Source: Clostridia bacterium
GTDB taxonomy: Bacteria; Bacillota; Clostridia; Oscillospirales; Acutalibacteraceae
Assembly (NCBI GenBank): GCA_017513195.1
Contig: JAFXGM010000022.1
Coordinates: 1 to 58,816 of the forward strand
Direction: 5' to 3'
Length of the DNA stretch: 58,816 bases
Below the pieces are notes generated by a model that worked only from the letters and a program-made list of their open reading frames with translations, was not told where the DNA came from and did not search any database. The position numbers and the translations under genes were made by a program. Below are positions 24,528 through 34,053 of this stretch, in pieces; the stretch's first letter is position 1; each line of letters begins with the position of its first letter.

Positions 24528-25798
24528 TGAAAAAGCAGATTTTTGAAGGCTTTGGTGAAGAAAGCTACGTAAAGGCTGTGCTTGATAACGGACTTGAAAT
24601 ATACATTATGGAAAAGCCGCAGTATTCTTCAAGCTATGCTATTTACGGCACACATTACGGCTCTATTGATACCAAATTTTCAAAAAACGGTAGCGAAATG
24701 ATAACCGTACCAGAGGGTATTGCGCACTACCTTGAACACAAGCTGTTTGAGGGCGAGGACGGTGACGCTTTTTCAAAATATGCAAAAACAGGCGCCAGCG
24801 CCAACGCATTCACCTCTTTTGACCGCACGTGTTATCTTTTTTCTTGCAGTGATAATTTTTACGAAAATCTTGATATATTGCTCAGCTTTGTTCAGTCTCC
24901 ATATTTCACAAAAGAAAACGTAGAAAAAGAGCAAGGCATTATCGGTCAGGAAATTCGTATGTATGACGATAATCCCGGTTGGCGCGTTATGTTTAACCTA
25001 CTAAAAGGTATGTACCATAACCACCCTGTTCGCATTGATATTGCAGGCACCGTGGAATCCATTGCACAAATAGACGCTGATTTGCTTTATAAATGCTATG
25101 AAACGTTTTATAACCCTGCAAATATGTTTATTTGTCTTGTTGGCAATATTGATACCGATAAAACCTTAAAACAAATTGAAAGTTCAATAATTGACCGCGA
25201 GCCCGTAGAAATTACACGTGGCGAATTCGACGAGCCTCAAACAATAGTTAAGCCCTATGTCGAGCAGCGTCTTGCCGTTAATACACCTATGTTTTGTTTG
25301 GGCTTTAAGCAAAAGATTAACTCACCATATCGCCGACTTAAAAGTAAGGTATGTGTTGATTTATTACTTCAGCTTATTTGTGGTGATGCATCTCCACTGT
25401 ATGCACGTCTTATGAACGAAGGTCTTATAAACGATGACTTTGACAGTGAATACTTTAACGGAAACGGCTATGCCGCTGTTATATTTGAGGGCGAATCGTG
25501 TGATCCTGAGCGCGTAGCAAATGAAATTAAGGCAGAAATTAACCGTCTTCGTGAAGAAGGTGTCAGCAAAAAGCTGTTCTCTGCCGTTAAGTGCGCTATG
25601 TACGGCGATATGGTACGTCGCTTTAACAGTGTAGAAAACCTTACAATGAGCCTTACCGAATGTGCAATTAACGATTATAGCCTTTTTGACGAAATAAAAA
25701 TGGTAAAATCGGTAAGCTATGACGATGTTATGAAGCGTTTTGATATATTTGATGACGAAAATGCTGTGTTGTCGGTAATCAAACCACTGGAGGATTAA
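24527..25798 (+). CDS. M16-family zinc protease, EF-P modification-associated YmfH/YfmH type
   Basis: 423 residues. HYLEH (67-71) is the inverted zinc motif, with the distal Glu expected in NVEKEQGIIGQEIRMY (about 135). The downstream half is the inactive M16 fold. Cytoplasmic, no signal peptide. Together with the preceding gene it forms the M16B heterodimer. The lgt gene follows after three bases, so both are probably part of one long operon. Confidence 0.88.
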   Translation: MKKQIFEGFGEESYVKAVLDNGLEIYIMEKPQYSSSYAIYGTHYGSIDTKFSKNGSEMITVPEGIAHYLEHKLFEGEDGDAFSKYAKTGASANAFTSFDRTCYLFSCSDNFYENLDILLSFVQSPYFTKENVEKEQGIIGQEIRMYDDNPGWRVMFNLLKGMYHNHPVRIDIAGTVESIAQIDADLLYKCYETFYNPANMFICLVGNIDTDKTLKQIESSIIDREPVEITRGEFDEPQTIVKPYVEQRLAVNTPMFCLGFKQKINSPYRRLKSKVCVDLLLQLICGDASPLYARLMNEGLINDDFDSEYFNGNGYAAVIFEGESCDPERVANEIKAEINRLREEGVSKKLFSAVKCAMYGDMVRRFNSVENLTMSLTECAINDYSLFDEIKMVKSVSYDDVMKRFDIFDDENAVLSVIKPLED

Positions 25799-25801
25799 AC
25801 T

Positions 25802-26728
25802 ATGAATCATGTTACTATATTTGGTATAGACCTTACCTTTGACTCGGTTGCATTTACGATTCCTATAGGTGATGGTTGGCCGATTACCTGGTACGGCATA
25901 CTTATTGCATTGGGCTTTTTACTTGCCATTATTTACGGTATTAAAAACGCAGAACGTTTAGGTGTAAACACCGATAAAATGCTTGACGTTGTTATTGTAA
26001 CAACCCCTGTAGCTATAGTATGTGCACGACTTTATTACATCCTTTTTGACCCTAACAGACCTGAAGACGTCGAGTTCTTTGGCAAGGATGGTTTATCCGG
26101 TATTGGTATTTACGGCGCTGTTATCGGTGCGTTTGCCTGTGGCGCTATTATGTGTAAAATCAAAAAAATCAAGGTTTTTGATATGTTTGACTTGGCGGCA
26201 ATTGCATTCCTTATTGGACAAGGTATTGGTCGTTGGGGCAACTTTATGAATCAAGAAGCCTTTGGATCACCAACGGGTAGTAACTGGTTTGGTATGACCA
26301 GCGAAAACGTTGTAGCAGATTTTACCCAAAAGGGCTATGATCCTACAGCACTTGCACACCCTTGCTTCCTGTATGAATCAATTTGGTGTATTGCAGGCTT
26401 CTTTTTGCTGCATCATCTTTCTAAAAAGCGTCATTTCAGCGGTGAAATTACATTGTTATACTGTATATGGTATGGCTTTGAACGTGCAATAATTGAAAAC
26501 TTCCGCACAGATAGTTTGATGCTTTGGGGACCAATTCGTGTTTCTGTTTTTGTCTCTGTTATACTTTTTGTAGGTGCGCTTATTGCACTTATAGTTATTC
26601 GCAAAAAGCAAAAAACCGCCGTCACCGATATGGATTACGAAGCAATGTTTGACGACGGACTCGATGATATAACAAACGATGAAACACCCGAAATAGAAAC
26701 TGCTGACGAGGTAGAAGACAATGGCTAA
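25802..26728 (+). CDS. lgt: prolipoprotein diacylglyceryl transferase
   Basis: 308 residues with seven transmembrane helices. GRWGNFMNQEAFG (about 141-153) is the Lgt signature that binds phosphatidylglycerol; ITWYGILIALGFLLA and GIGIYGAVIGA are also conserved. The usual HGGL appears as GIGIYGA. It transfers diacylglycerol from phosphatidylglycerol to the lipobox Cys of the many lipoproteins in this window. An acidic C-terminal tail of about 35 residues is unusual. GGAGG precedes the ATG; the gene overlaps folD by eight bases. Confidence 0.95.
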   Translation: MNHVTIFGIDLTFDSVAFTIPIGDGWPITWYGILIALGFLLAIIYGIKNAERLGVNTDKMLDVVIVTTPVAIVCARLYYILFDPNRPEDVEFFGKDGLSGIGIYGAVIGAFACGAIMCKIKKIKVFDMFDLAAIAFLIGQGIGRWGNFMNQEAFGSPTGSNWFGMTSENVVADFTQKGYDPTALAHPCFLYESIWCIAGFFLLHHLSKKRHFSGEITLLYCIWYGFERAIIENFRTDSLMLWGPIRVSVFVSVILFVGALIALIVIRKKQKTAVTDMDYEAMFDDGLDDITNDETPEIETADEVEDNG

Positions 26729-27572
26729 TATTATAGATGGTAAGTTAGTGTCTGCCGCAGTAAAAGAACGCGTAACGGCAGAGGTTAAAGCCCTCAATCA
26801 AAAAGGCATCAGCGTGTGTCTTGCGGTTATACTTGTAGGTAGTGACCCTGCTTCACAAATATATGTTGCCAATAAGAAAAAGGCTTGCGAGCAGTTGGGA
26901 ATCATATCAAAAGAATACCTACTTCCCGAAACCACCACACAAGACGAGCTCTTATCGCTTGTTAAAGAATTAAATGCTGACAAAACCGTAAACGGCATAC
27001 TTTGTCAGTTGCCGCTACCAAAAGGTCTTGATGAAAAGGTTGTAATTGAAGCTATAGACCCTAATAAAGACGTTGACGCTTTTCACCCTGTAAATGTTGG
27101 CAGAATAATGATTGGCGACTATGATTTCCTATCCTGCACACCTGCCGGCGTTATGGAAATGCTTGCATACTACAATATTGATGTTTGTGGTAAAGAGTGT
27201 GTGGTAATTGGTCGCTCAAACATTGTGGGTAAGCCAATGGGAATGTTACTGCTTCACAAAAACGGAACCGTCATAATGGCACATTCGCGCACTAAAAATC
27301 TATCAGAGGTTACACGCCGCGCCGATATACTTGTAGCGGCTGTAGGCAAAGCTAAATTTGTAACTGCCGATATGGTAAAGGATGGCGCAGTGGTTATTGA
27401 CGTTGGTATGAACCGCGCTGACGGCAAGCTGTGCGGAGATGTAGATTTTGATGCAGTAAGTGAAAAAGCATCATATATTACCCCTGTTCCCGGCGGTGTT
27501 GGTCCTATGACTATAGCAACACTAATGCAAAACACGCTTACCGCTGCAAAGCGCCAAAATAATGTTATATAG
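26721..27572 (+). CDS. folD: bifunctional methylenetetrahydrofolate dehydrogenase / methenyltetrahydrofolate cyclohydrolase
   Basis: 283 residues. SQIYVANKKKACEQLGI holds the catalytic Tyr and Lys (YxxxK). QLPLPKGLDE, GRSNIVGKPMG (NADP-binding loop) and PVPGGVGPMTIA are family signatures. It interconverts methylene-, methenyl- and 10-formyl-THF for purine and formyl-Met synthesis. It overlaps lgt and is followed by an exported protein eight bases later. Confidence 0.97.
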   Translation: MANIIDGKLVSAAVKERVTAEVKALNQKGISVCLAVILVGSDPASQIYVANKKKACEQLGIISKEYLLPETTTQDELLSLVKELNADKTVNGILCQLPLPKGLDEKVVIEAIDPNKDVDAFHPVNVGRIMIGDYDFLSCTPAGVMEMLAYYNIDVCGKECVVIGRSNIVGKPMGMLLLHKNGTVIMAHSRTKNLSEVTRRADILVAAVGKAKFVTADMVKDGAVVIDVGMNRADGKLCGDVDFDAVSEKASYITPVPGGVGPMTIATLMQNTLTAAKRQNNVI

Positions 27573-27580
27573 GTGATTTT

Positions 27581-28273
27581 TTGAAATACCGAATTTTAAC
27601 TGTAATTATTGTACTCTTAACAATTTTAAATATGACAGTGAGTGCGCTTGGTTATGAATATTCAATCACTCCAAGCGATAACTTTACTTTTGCAAAACAG
27701 GGTGACGATTTAACACAAATTGCAAAAAAACTTAATATGACTACTGATGATTTAAACAAATATTTCAGTGACAATAAGCTTATTTATCTTGCGGTGTCCG
27801 ATGATGTTAAATCACAAATAAAAATTTCAGTGACCGAAGATGAATTTTCAAAAAAGGTAAATGATATATCACTACTTGATGATAATGCCCTTAATAATTT
27901 TGCAAAATCATTAAGTAGCGACAGCAGTATAGTCACAAACAATGATAGAAAATTTGTTTTGGTAAATGACACGCATAAAGATAGTGGCGGTATATATACG
28001 GTTACGCAATATATAACCATTTGCGATGGCAAAACATTCTATTTTATAGGCTATAATGACGGAAAAGATATTTCGAAAGAAATAACTTCTGTATTTAAAA
28101 CATTTACATTAAATCAACAACAATCTGACTCCGCAGACAACAATGTTTTCTCTATTGTTATTATTATCGGTATAGTTGTTTTCAGCGTGATAGCAATTAT
28201 TATGGTTATCGGTATAATCAGGTTGAAAATAAAAGATTACAAAGAAAGTAAGGGTGAGAAAATTGAAAATTAG
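27581..28273 (+). CDS. exported protein with C-terminal membrane anchor, unknown function
   Basis: 230 residues starting with TTG after AGGTGA. Signal peptide (about 1-22), an extracellular domain of about 155 residues, then a transmembrane helix (about 188-212) and a basic tail. The segment GDDLTQIAKKLNMTTDDLNKYFSDNKLIYLAV recalls a degenerate LysM-like motif but lacks its usual Asn/Pro pattern. A domain of this kind ('YLAV') recurs in clostridial exported proteins of unknown function. It overlaps the next gene, a GH16 lipoprotein. Confidence 0.65.
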   Translation: MKYRILTVIIVLLTILNMTVSALGYEYSITPSDNFTFAKQGDDLTQIAKKLNMTTDDLNKYFSDNKLIYLAVSDDVKSQIKISVTEDEFSKKVNDISLLDDNALNNFAKSLSSDSSIVTNNDRKFVLVNDTHKDSGGIYTVTQYITICDGKTFYFIGYNDGKDISKEITSVFKTFTLNQQQSDSADNNVFSIVIIIGIVVFSVIAIIMVIGIIRLKIKDYKESKGEKIEN

Positions 28274-29543
28274 AATATTATGTTTAGCACTTTGTTCGGC
28301 AATAATGCTTTGTGCAACCGCCTGTAAATCAGTAGATGATACAAACTCTTCCAGTTTGCCATCAAGCACAACAACCTCTACATCATCTACAACCTCTACA
28401 TCGTCTGATACTGACATCAACAGTGATGTACAGTCCACAGAAACAAAACCTGAAGACACTTCCTCTGAAAGCGAACTATCAAGTGATGATTTAATGGAAA
28501 TGCTTTACGGCTTTAGCAGCATAAAAAGGGTTGATTACAATTGCGTAAAAAACCTAGAAGGTAGCGATACCATTTATTCGGTATGTGCCATTATTACAAA
28601 CAATGACACCGATATTTCAACCGATACCAGTATGTCGATTTCGTGTTCCGATAAAAACGTTAAAATCGACGGCACTTTAATTACCATCCCCGCTTCATAT
28701 ACTAAAAACAAAAAATCCGTTAAGTTTACCGTCTCTCATTCAGGCGTAGGTACGAAATACGATTTTACCATAAAACCTACAGACAGTTGGAATTTGGTTT
28801 TCGAGGATGATTTTGATGGCAACGAGCTTAATACCGAAGTTTGGGGCGAGATTTGGGATACTTCCCTTACAACCGAACAAAGAGATCCTTTCTGCTTTGG
28901 TTATAAAAAAGATATGGCCTTTCTTGACGGCAACGGAAATCTTGTAAATCGTGTGTATTCTACAGGCGAATTTTCCGATGACGGCAGACCGCTTTATAAA
29001 TCGTCTGCAATTACTACAAAAGATTGTTTTGAATCAACCTACGGTTACTATGAAATACGTATGAAACCGCATCTTGCCAACAGTATTAAGGGCGCATTTT
29101 GGTTAATGGCCGGAGATATGGGTGACCTTGATGCAGTTAATGACGGCTCGAGCAAAAACGGTTGCGAAGTAGATATTATCGAAACAATGTCTAACCTCAA
29201 TTTTTCAGGATGTGCACTACATTGGGACGGTTACTACAATGGCCAACTTAAATCTGAAGTTTATGGTGAAATAAGCACACCACAAGTCTTTGACGGCAAC
29301 TACCACACCTTTGCCGTTTCCTGGACACCCGAGGAGTTTGTGTTTACAATTGACGGCGAGGTAACCATTAGAAGCAAAGCCGCAGGCGGATGTCAAGTGC
29401 CTGCCTATATGCTTATAAGCTCACACGTTGGAACATGGGGCGGAGATATAACTCTTAAACCAGGTGAGTATTCCGATATGTTGGTTGACTACGTAAGGAT
29501 TTATTCTTCTCCCGATAACCCTACCGAAATTACTAATCCTTAA
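28263..29543 (+). CDS. GH16-family glycosidase lipoprotein (first of a tandem pair)
   Basis: 426 residues from the TTG at 28263 (AGGGTG six bases upstream); an in-frame GTG at 28254 is the alternative. Lipobox ATAC at about 23, Ser/Thr-rich linker, an Ig-like domain shared with the next gene (about 70-180), then the GH16 domain (about 182-425). The catalytic motif EVDIIET has Glu302 (nucleophile), Asp304 and Glu307 (acid/base), all present, so retaining endo-hydrolysis is expected. GH16 acts on beta-1,3(4)-glucans, laminarin, agar, carrageenan or xyloglucan; the substrate is unresolved. Lipid anchoring puts it on the outer membrane leaflet. Confidence 0.85.
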   Translation: MKIRILCLALCSAIMLCATACKSVDDTNSSSLPSSTTTSTSSTTSTSSDTDINSDVQSTETKPEDTSSESELSSDDLMEMLYGFSSIKRVDYNCVKNLEGSDTIYSVCAIITNNDTDISTDTSMSISCSDKNVKIDGTLITIPASYTKNKKSVKFTVSHSGVGTKYDFTIKPTDSWNLVFEDDFDGNELNTEVWGEIWDTSLTTEQRDPFCFGYKKDMAFLDGNGNLVNRVYSTGEFSDDGRPLYKSSAITTKDCFESTYGYYEIRMKPHLANSIKGAFWLMAGDMGDLDAVNDGSSKNGCEVDIIETMSNLNFSGCALHWDGYYNGQLKSEVYGEISTPQVFDGNYHTFAVSWTPEEFVFTIDGEVTIRSKAAGGCQVPAYMLISSHVGTWGGDITLKPGEYSDMLVDYVRIYSSPDNPTEITNP

Positions 29544-29623
29544 TACAAGTGATAATACTACCAATTTTACACTTTAAATTTTTTAGTATTATTAAATTTT
29601 TAAATGCCAAGGAGGCAAAGAAA

Positions 29624-30919
29624 TTGAAAAGCAAAAAAATATTTTGTTTATTCCTTTGTTTATCTATTTTATTAAGTATAACCGCTTGTAGTAATGCAGA
29701 AGACCCTCTGTCTTCGAATTCCTCTATCCCCTCAAACTCTACCGCAACATCAACTGATAGCACTAGTTCCGACGAGGATTATAGCGACGTTGAAATTGTG
29801 GGTAGCGAAGATTCAAATACCAATAGTTCATCAAGTAACCAACAAACATCTTCAAACACAAGCAGTAATACAAACTCTTCTTCGGAAAGCGAATTGTCTA
29901 GCGATGATTTAATGGAAATGCTTTACGGTTTTAAAAGCATAAAAAGGGTTGACTACAATTGCGTAAAGAATTTAGAAGGTAGCGACACTATTTATTCGGT
30001 ATCTGCAATTATAACCAATAAAGACACCGATATTGTAACCGACACAAGCGTATTAATTTCATGTGCAGATAAAAATGTTAAGGTTGACGGCACAGTAATT
30101 ACCGTTCCCGCTTCTTATACTAAAAACAAAAAATCCGTTAAGTGTACTGTTGAACACACGGGTGTTGGAACAAAATATGATTTTACCATAAAGCCTGTTG
30201 GCAGTTGGAACTTGATTTTTGAGGATAATTTTGACGGCCCAACAGTAAATACCGACGTATGGAATATTTGGGACGAAAAGCGTGACTGGCGCTATTCATA
30301 CTCTAAAGACAATATGATTCTTGACGGTAATGGCAATCTTATAAACAGAATGTCGGTACTTAAAAAGCCTGACGCTGTTACGGGTGAAACTCAAATTTCA
30401 GGCGCTATGACTACTCAGGGTAAGTTTGAAACCACGTATGGATATTTTGAAGTTCGTATGATACCACATCGTGCCGAAGGTCTTATGGGCGCATTTTGGC
30501 TTATGTGCGGCGATATGGGCGACAAAGACGCTGCTGATGATGGCACTGCAAAAAATGGTTGTGAAGTTGATATTATAGAAACCTTCTACCACAGAAAAGA
30601 TCCTTCTCATACAATACACTGGGATGGTTATACCCATACAAAATCTCATCATTTTAACAATTCAGGACGTGATGATATTTTCGACGGCAATTATCATACC
30701 TTTGCATTCCGTTGGAGCCCTACAGAATACGCGTTTTTAATAGATGGTGTAGTAACCGGAAAAACCAATAAAGTAGATATTTGTGATCAGCCGGGATATC
30801 TGCTTATAAGCTCCCACTTTAATACCAATGCGGGAACGCTGCCAATAGGTGCCGGTGAATATACCGATATGATAGTCGACTACGTAAAGGTTTACTCAAG
30901 TTCAGACGATATTAAATAA
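29624..30919 (+). CDS. GH16-family glycosidase lipoprotein (second of the pair)
   Basis: 431 residues from a TTG at 29624, eight bases after GGAGG, with no alternative start nearby. Lipobox ITAC, a long Ser/Asn/Thr linker, the Ig-like domain (about 86-205) and the GH16 domain with EVDIIET (Glu314, Asp316, Glu319). The linker/Ig domain is 86% identical to the first copy (102 of 119 by hand count), whereas the catalytic domains look only about half identical. This is a tandem duplication with divergence in substrate recognition. It ends 45 bases before the terminator at 30927-30964. Confidence 0.85.
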   Translation: MKSKKIFCLFLCLSILLSITACSNAEDPLSSNSSIPSNSTATSTDSTSSDEDYSDVEIVGSEDSNTNSSSSNQQTSSNTSSNTNSSSESELSSDDLMEMLYGFKSIKRVDYNCVKNLEGSDTIYSVSAIITNKDTDIVTDTSVLISCADKNVKVDGTVITVPASYTKNKKSVKCTVEHTGVGTKYDFTIKPVGSWNLIFEDNFDGPTVNTDVWNIWDEKRDWRYSYSKDNMILDGNGNLINRMSVLKKPDAVTGETQISGAMTTQGKFETTYGYFEVRMIPHRAEGLMGAFWLMCGDMGDKDAADDGTAKNGCEVDIIETFYHRKDPSHTIHWDGYTHTKSHHFNNSGRDDIFDGNYHTFAFRWSPTEYAFLIDGVVTGKTNKVDICDQPGYLLISSHFNTNAGTLPIGAGEYTDMIVDYVKVYSSSDDIK

Positions 30920-30926
30920 CACACAT

Positions 30927-30964
30927 AAAATAAAAACCATCCGTACAGGATGGTTTTTTATTTT
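30927..30964. terminator. bidirectional terminator between GH16 and isocitrate dehydrogenase genes
   Basis: Stem AAAAACCATCC (30932-30942) with GGATGGTTTTT (30948-30958), extended by A/T-rich pairs on both sides. Confidence 0.85.
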
Positions 30965-30968
30965 GCTA

Positions 30969-32123
30969 TTAATCTTTAAGCGAATATATTGTATCCATTA
31001 CATATTTGCTAAACTCTGCACAGGTAGCGCCGTCAGTATCGCCCGTAACCACAACTTTTTTCTCGGTTTCGGTGCATATACTCAACGCTTTTTTAAGCTT
31101 TGCGGCCTGAGCTTTAAAGCCGATATGATTTAGTAGCATTTCGGTTGCTTTAAATATACTTGTTGGGTTAGCATAACCGCCAATACCCTGCTCTATCATA
31201 CGTGGTGCCGAGCCGTGAATTGCTTCAAACATAGCGTAACGGTCGCCAAGGTTCATACTGCCGGCAGTGCCTACACCACCCTGAATTTGAGCCGCTTCAT
31301 CGGTAATAATATCACCGTAAAGGTTAGGCATTAAAAAGACCTCAAATCCACTGCGGATTTTTTCATTAACAAGGTTGGCGGTCATTATATCAATGTACCA
31401 CTCGTCAGCATTGATTTCGGGGTATTCTTTGGCAATTTCATGACAAATTTCCGAAAACTTACCGTCGGTCTTTTTCATAATATTTGCCTTGGTTACAATA
31501 GCAACATTCTTTTTGCCGTTGTTGCGCGCATATTCGAACGCTGCGCGCGCTATACGGCGTGTACCCGCATTGGTTGTTACCTTAAAATCAAAAGCCAACG
31601 TGTCAGGAATTTCAACGCCTTTAGAGCCTAACACATATTCACCCTCGGTATTCTCACGGAAGAAGGTCCAATCAATGTTTTCTTCCGGTACACATACGGG
31701 GCGCACATTTGCATAAAGGTCTAATTCGCGGCGCATTGCAACGTTTGCACTTTCAAGCGTGCCACCTTTTAGTGTTGTTGTAGGTCCTTTGAGAATTACG
31801 TGGCAAGATTTGATTTCTGCCAAAACGTCATCGGGGATTGCCTGATTCTTTTCAATACGATTTTTAATGGTAAGACCTTCGATAGTTTTAATTTCTACCT
31901 TACCGCTTTCAACCTCGTCTTTCAGCAAAAAGCGAAGCAATTTTTCGGACTCGGCTGAAATTATCGGGCCTATACCGTCGCCACCACATACACCTATGAT
32001 AATTTTATCAAGCGCACTATAATCAATAGCACCGCTATCTTTTTCCATTTTTTGCTGACGTGCAATCTGCTCACGAAGCAGCTTTTCGAACTGTGATACT
32101 GCACTGCTTATATACTGTTCCAT
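30969..32123 (-). CDS. isocitrate dehydrogenase of the isocitrate/isopropylmalate dehydrogenase family
   Basis: 384 residues. GVCGGDGIGP opens the fold. SANVAMRRELDLYANVRPV holds the Ser, Asn and Arg set that binds isocitrate. PNLYGDIITDEAAQIQGGVG carries the metal-binding Asp, and AIHGSAP the NAD region. It oxidatively decarboxylates isocitrate to 2-oxoglutarate. A 40-residue N-terminal extension is present. Next to Re-citrate synthase-like and aconitase genes, the isocitrate assignment is strong. AAAGGAG precedes the ATG; the aconitase stop is two bases upstream. Confidence 0.88.
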   Translation of the reverse strand: MEQYISSAVSQFEKLLREQIARQQKMEKDSGAIDYSALDKIIIGVCGGDGIGPIISAESEKLLRFLLKDEVESGKVEIKTIEGLTIKNRIEKNQAIPDDVLAEIKSCHVILKGPTTTLKGGTLESANVAMRRELDLYANVRPVCVPEENIDWTFFRENTEGEYVLGSKGVEIPDTLAFDFKVTTNAGTRRIARAAFEYARNNGKKNVAIVTKANIMKKTDGKFSEICHEIAKEYPEINADEWYIDIMTANLVNEKIRSGFEVFLMPNLYGDIITDEAAQIQGGVGTAGSMNLGDRYAMFEAIHGSAPRMIEQGIGGYANPTSIFKATEMLLNHIGFKAQAAKLKKALSICTETEKKVVVTGDTDGATCAEFSKYVMDTIYSLKD

Positions 32124-32125
32124 AT

Positions 32126-34051
32126 TTAGTTCTCCTTTGTGTAAGCAAGCAAGCCACCGGCCTTTAAAATTTGTTTTTGACGATCGGTAAAGTCACAAAC
32201 AAGCTCAATTTCTTCGCCGCTTGTTTCATTTTTGAGTATCATAACGCCCTTATCCATACCCTCAAAGACGTTAGCAAGTGATAGCTTATCGCCCTGATTT
32301 ATTTTATCGTAATCATCGGCATTTTTAAAGGTAAGAGGCATAATACCAGAGTTTATAAGGTTTGCCACGTGAATACGCGCAAAGCTCTTGGTAATAACAA
32401 CACGCACACCCAAATACATTGGCACAAGCGCTGCGTGCTCACGTGATGAGCCTTGACCGTAGTTACTACCACCAATAATAATGCTCTCACCCAAAGCCTT
32501 TGCACGCTCGGGGAAAGACTTATCACACACACCAAAGCAGAACTGTGAAAGGTGTGGAATATTAGAACGATATGGCAAAATTTTAGCACCTGCCGGCATA
32601 ATATGGTCGGTGGTAATATTATCGCCCACCTTAAGTGCAACCTCGGCTGTAAAGTTATCTACCTGTGGCTTTGATTCAGGGAAAGGCTTAATGTTAGGAC
32701 CACGAAGAACCTCAACGCTATCGGCACAGCTTTCCGGAGCCGGTGCAATAACTGCGCTATCATCAATTTTGAATTTCTTTGGCATTTTTATCTTAAGATT
32801 GCCACCAAAGGTTGTAGGATCGGTAATTTCGCCTGTAAGAGCCGCCGCAACTGCAGTTTCGGGAGATACAAGATAAACACCCGCATCAGCAGTGCCGCTT
32901 CTACCCTCAAAGTTGCGGTTAAAGGTACGAAGCGATACACCCGCACTGTTTGGTGAAAATCCCATACCAATGCAAGGTCCGCAAGCTGATTCAAGAATAC
33001 GCGCGCCGCTTGCAATAATATCACTAAGTGCGCCACAGTCAGCAAGCATACCGAGCACCTGCTTTGAACCGGGAGAAATTGAAAGACTAACCGATGGAGA
33101 TATAACCTTTCCTTTTAGCATTGCCGCTACTTTAAGCATATCCATAAGTGAAGAGTTAGTGCAAGAGCCAATACAAACTTGGTCAACCTTTGTACCCTTT
33201 AAAGACTCAACTGTCACTACGTTATCGGGGCTATGCGGACAAGCAATAAGAGGCTTTAACTCATCAAGGTTTATATCAATAACCTTGTCATAAACGGCAT
33301 CGGGATCGCTTGAAAGCGGAATATAATCCTGCTCTCTACCCTCGGCTTTTAAGAACTCACGTGTAACCTCGTCCGATGGGAAAATAGAGGTTGTAGCACC
33401 AAGCTCGGTACCCATATTAGTAATAGTAGCACGTTCGGGCACTGTAAGGTTTTTAATACCCTCTCCGCCCCACTCTATTATTGCTCCAACGCCGCCTTTA
33501 ACAGACAAAATACGCAATATTTCAAGGCTTATGTCTTTAGCGGTAACGTAAGGCTTTAACTTACCGGTAAGGTTAACCTTATACATTTTTGGCATTGTAA
33601 TAAAATACGCGCCGCCACCCATAGCTACTGCAACATCAAGGCCGCCCGCACCCATTGCAAGCATACCGATACCGCCGCCTGTTGGGGTATGACTGTCAGA
33701 GCCTATAAGGGTTTTACCCGGCTTGCCAAAACGCTCAAGATGAACCTGATGACAAATACCGTTACCGGGACGTGAAAAATATATACCGTGCTTTGAGGTT
33801 ACCGACTGAATATATCTGTGGTCGTCAGCATTTTCAAAGCCGGACTGCAATGTGTTATGATCTATGTAAGCAACGCTTTTTTCGGTTTTTACGCGCTTGA
33901 GTCCCATTGTTTCAAACTCTAAGTATGCCATTGTACCGGTAGCATCCTGTGTTAGCGTTTGGTCAATTTTAAGTGATATTTCACTACCAACCGTCATATC
34001 TCCTGATACGAGGTGCTCTTTAATTATTTTTTGCGCTATTGTTAAACCCAT
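32126..34051 (-). CDS. aconitate hydratase
   Basis: 641 residues from the ATG at 34051 (AAAGGAG eight bases upstream). [4Fe-4S] ligands IGSCTNSS and ACGPCIG give the three Cys. SDSHTPTGGG and GGSNYGQGSSREHA (swivel domain) are also conserved. It isomerises citrate to isocitrate. The short bacterial-type length fits the anaerobe aconitase group rather than AcnA/AcnB. Its start lies two bases from the GntR stop, and icd follows directly. Confidence 0.95.
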   Translation of the reverse strand: MGLTIAQKIIKEHLVSGDMTVGSEISLKIDQTLTQDATGTMAYLEFETMGLKRVKTEKSVAYIDHNTLQSGFENADDHRYIQSVTSKHGIYFSRPGNGICHQVHLERFGKPGKTLIGSDSHTPTGGGIGMLAMGAGGLDVAVAMGGGAYFITMPKMYKVNLTGKLKPYVTAKDISLEILRILSVKGGVGAIIEWGGEGIKNLTVPERATITNMGTELGATTSIFPSDEVTREFLKAEGREQDYIPLSSDPDAVYDKVIDINLDELKPLIACPHSPDNVVTVESLKGTKVDQVCIGSCTNSSLMDMLKVAAMLKGKVISPSVSLSISPGSKQVLGMLADCGALSDIIASGARILESACGPCIGMGFSPNSAGVSLRTFNRNFEGRSGTADAGVYLVSPETAVAAALTGEITDPTTFGGNLKIKMPKKFKIDDSAVIAPAPESCADSVEVLRGPNIKPFPESKPQVDNFTAEVALKVGDNITTDHIMPAGAKILPYRSNIPHLSQFCFGVCDKSFPERAKALGESIIIGGSNYGQGSSREHAALVPMYLGVRVVITKSFARIHVANLINSGIMPLTFKNADDYDKINQGDKLSLANVFEGMDKGVMILKNETSGEEIELVCDFTDRQKQILKAGGLLAYTKEN

Positions 34052-34053
34052 TG

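Noticed and set aside
27720-27815. LysM domain in the exported protein at 27581
   Set aside because: Only the first half of the motif is present; not enough to call a peptidoglycan-binding domain.
32353-33293. Several long frames on both strands inside the aconitase gene
   Set aside because: They overlap a well-conserved enzyme and have no family features.
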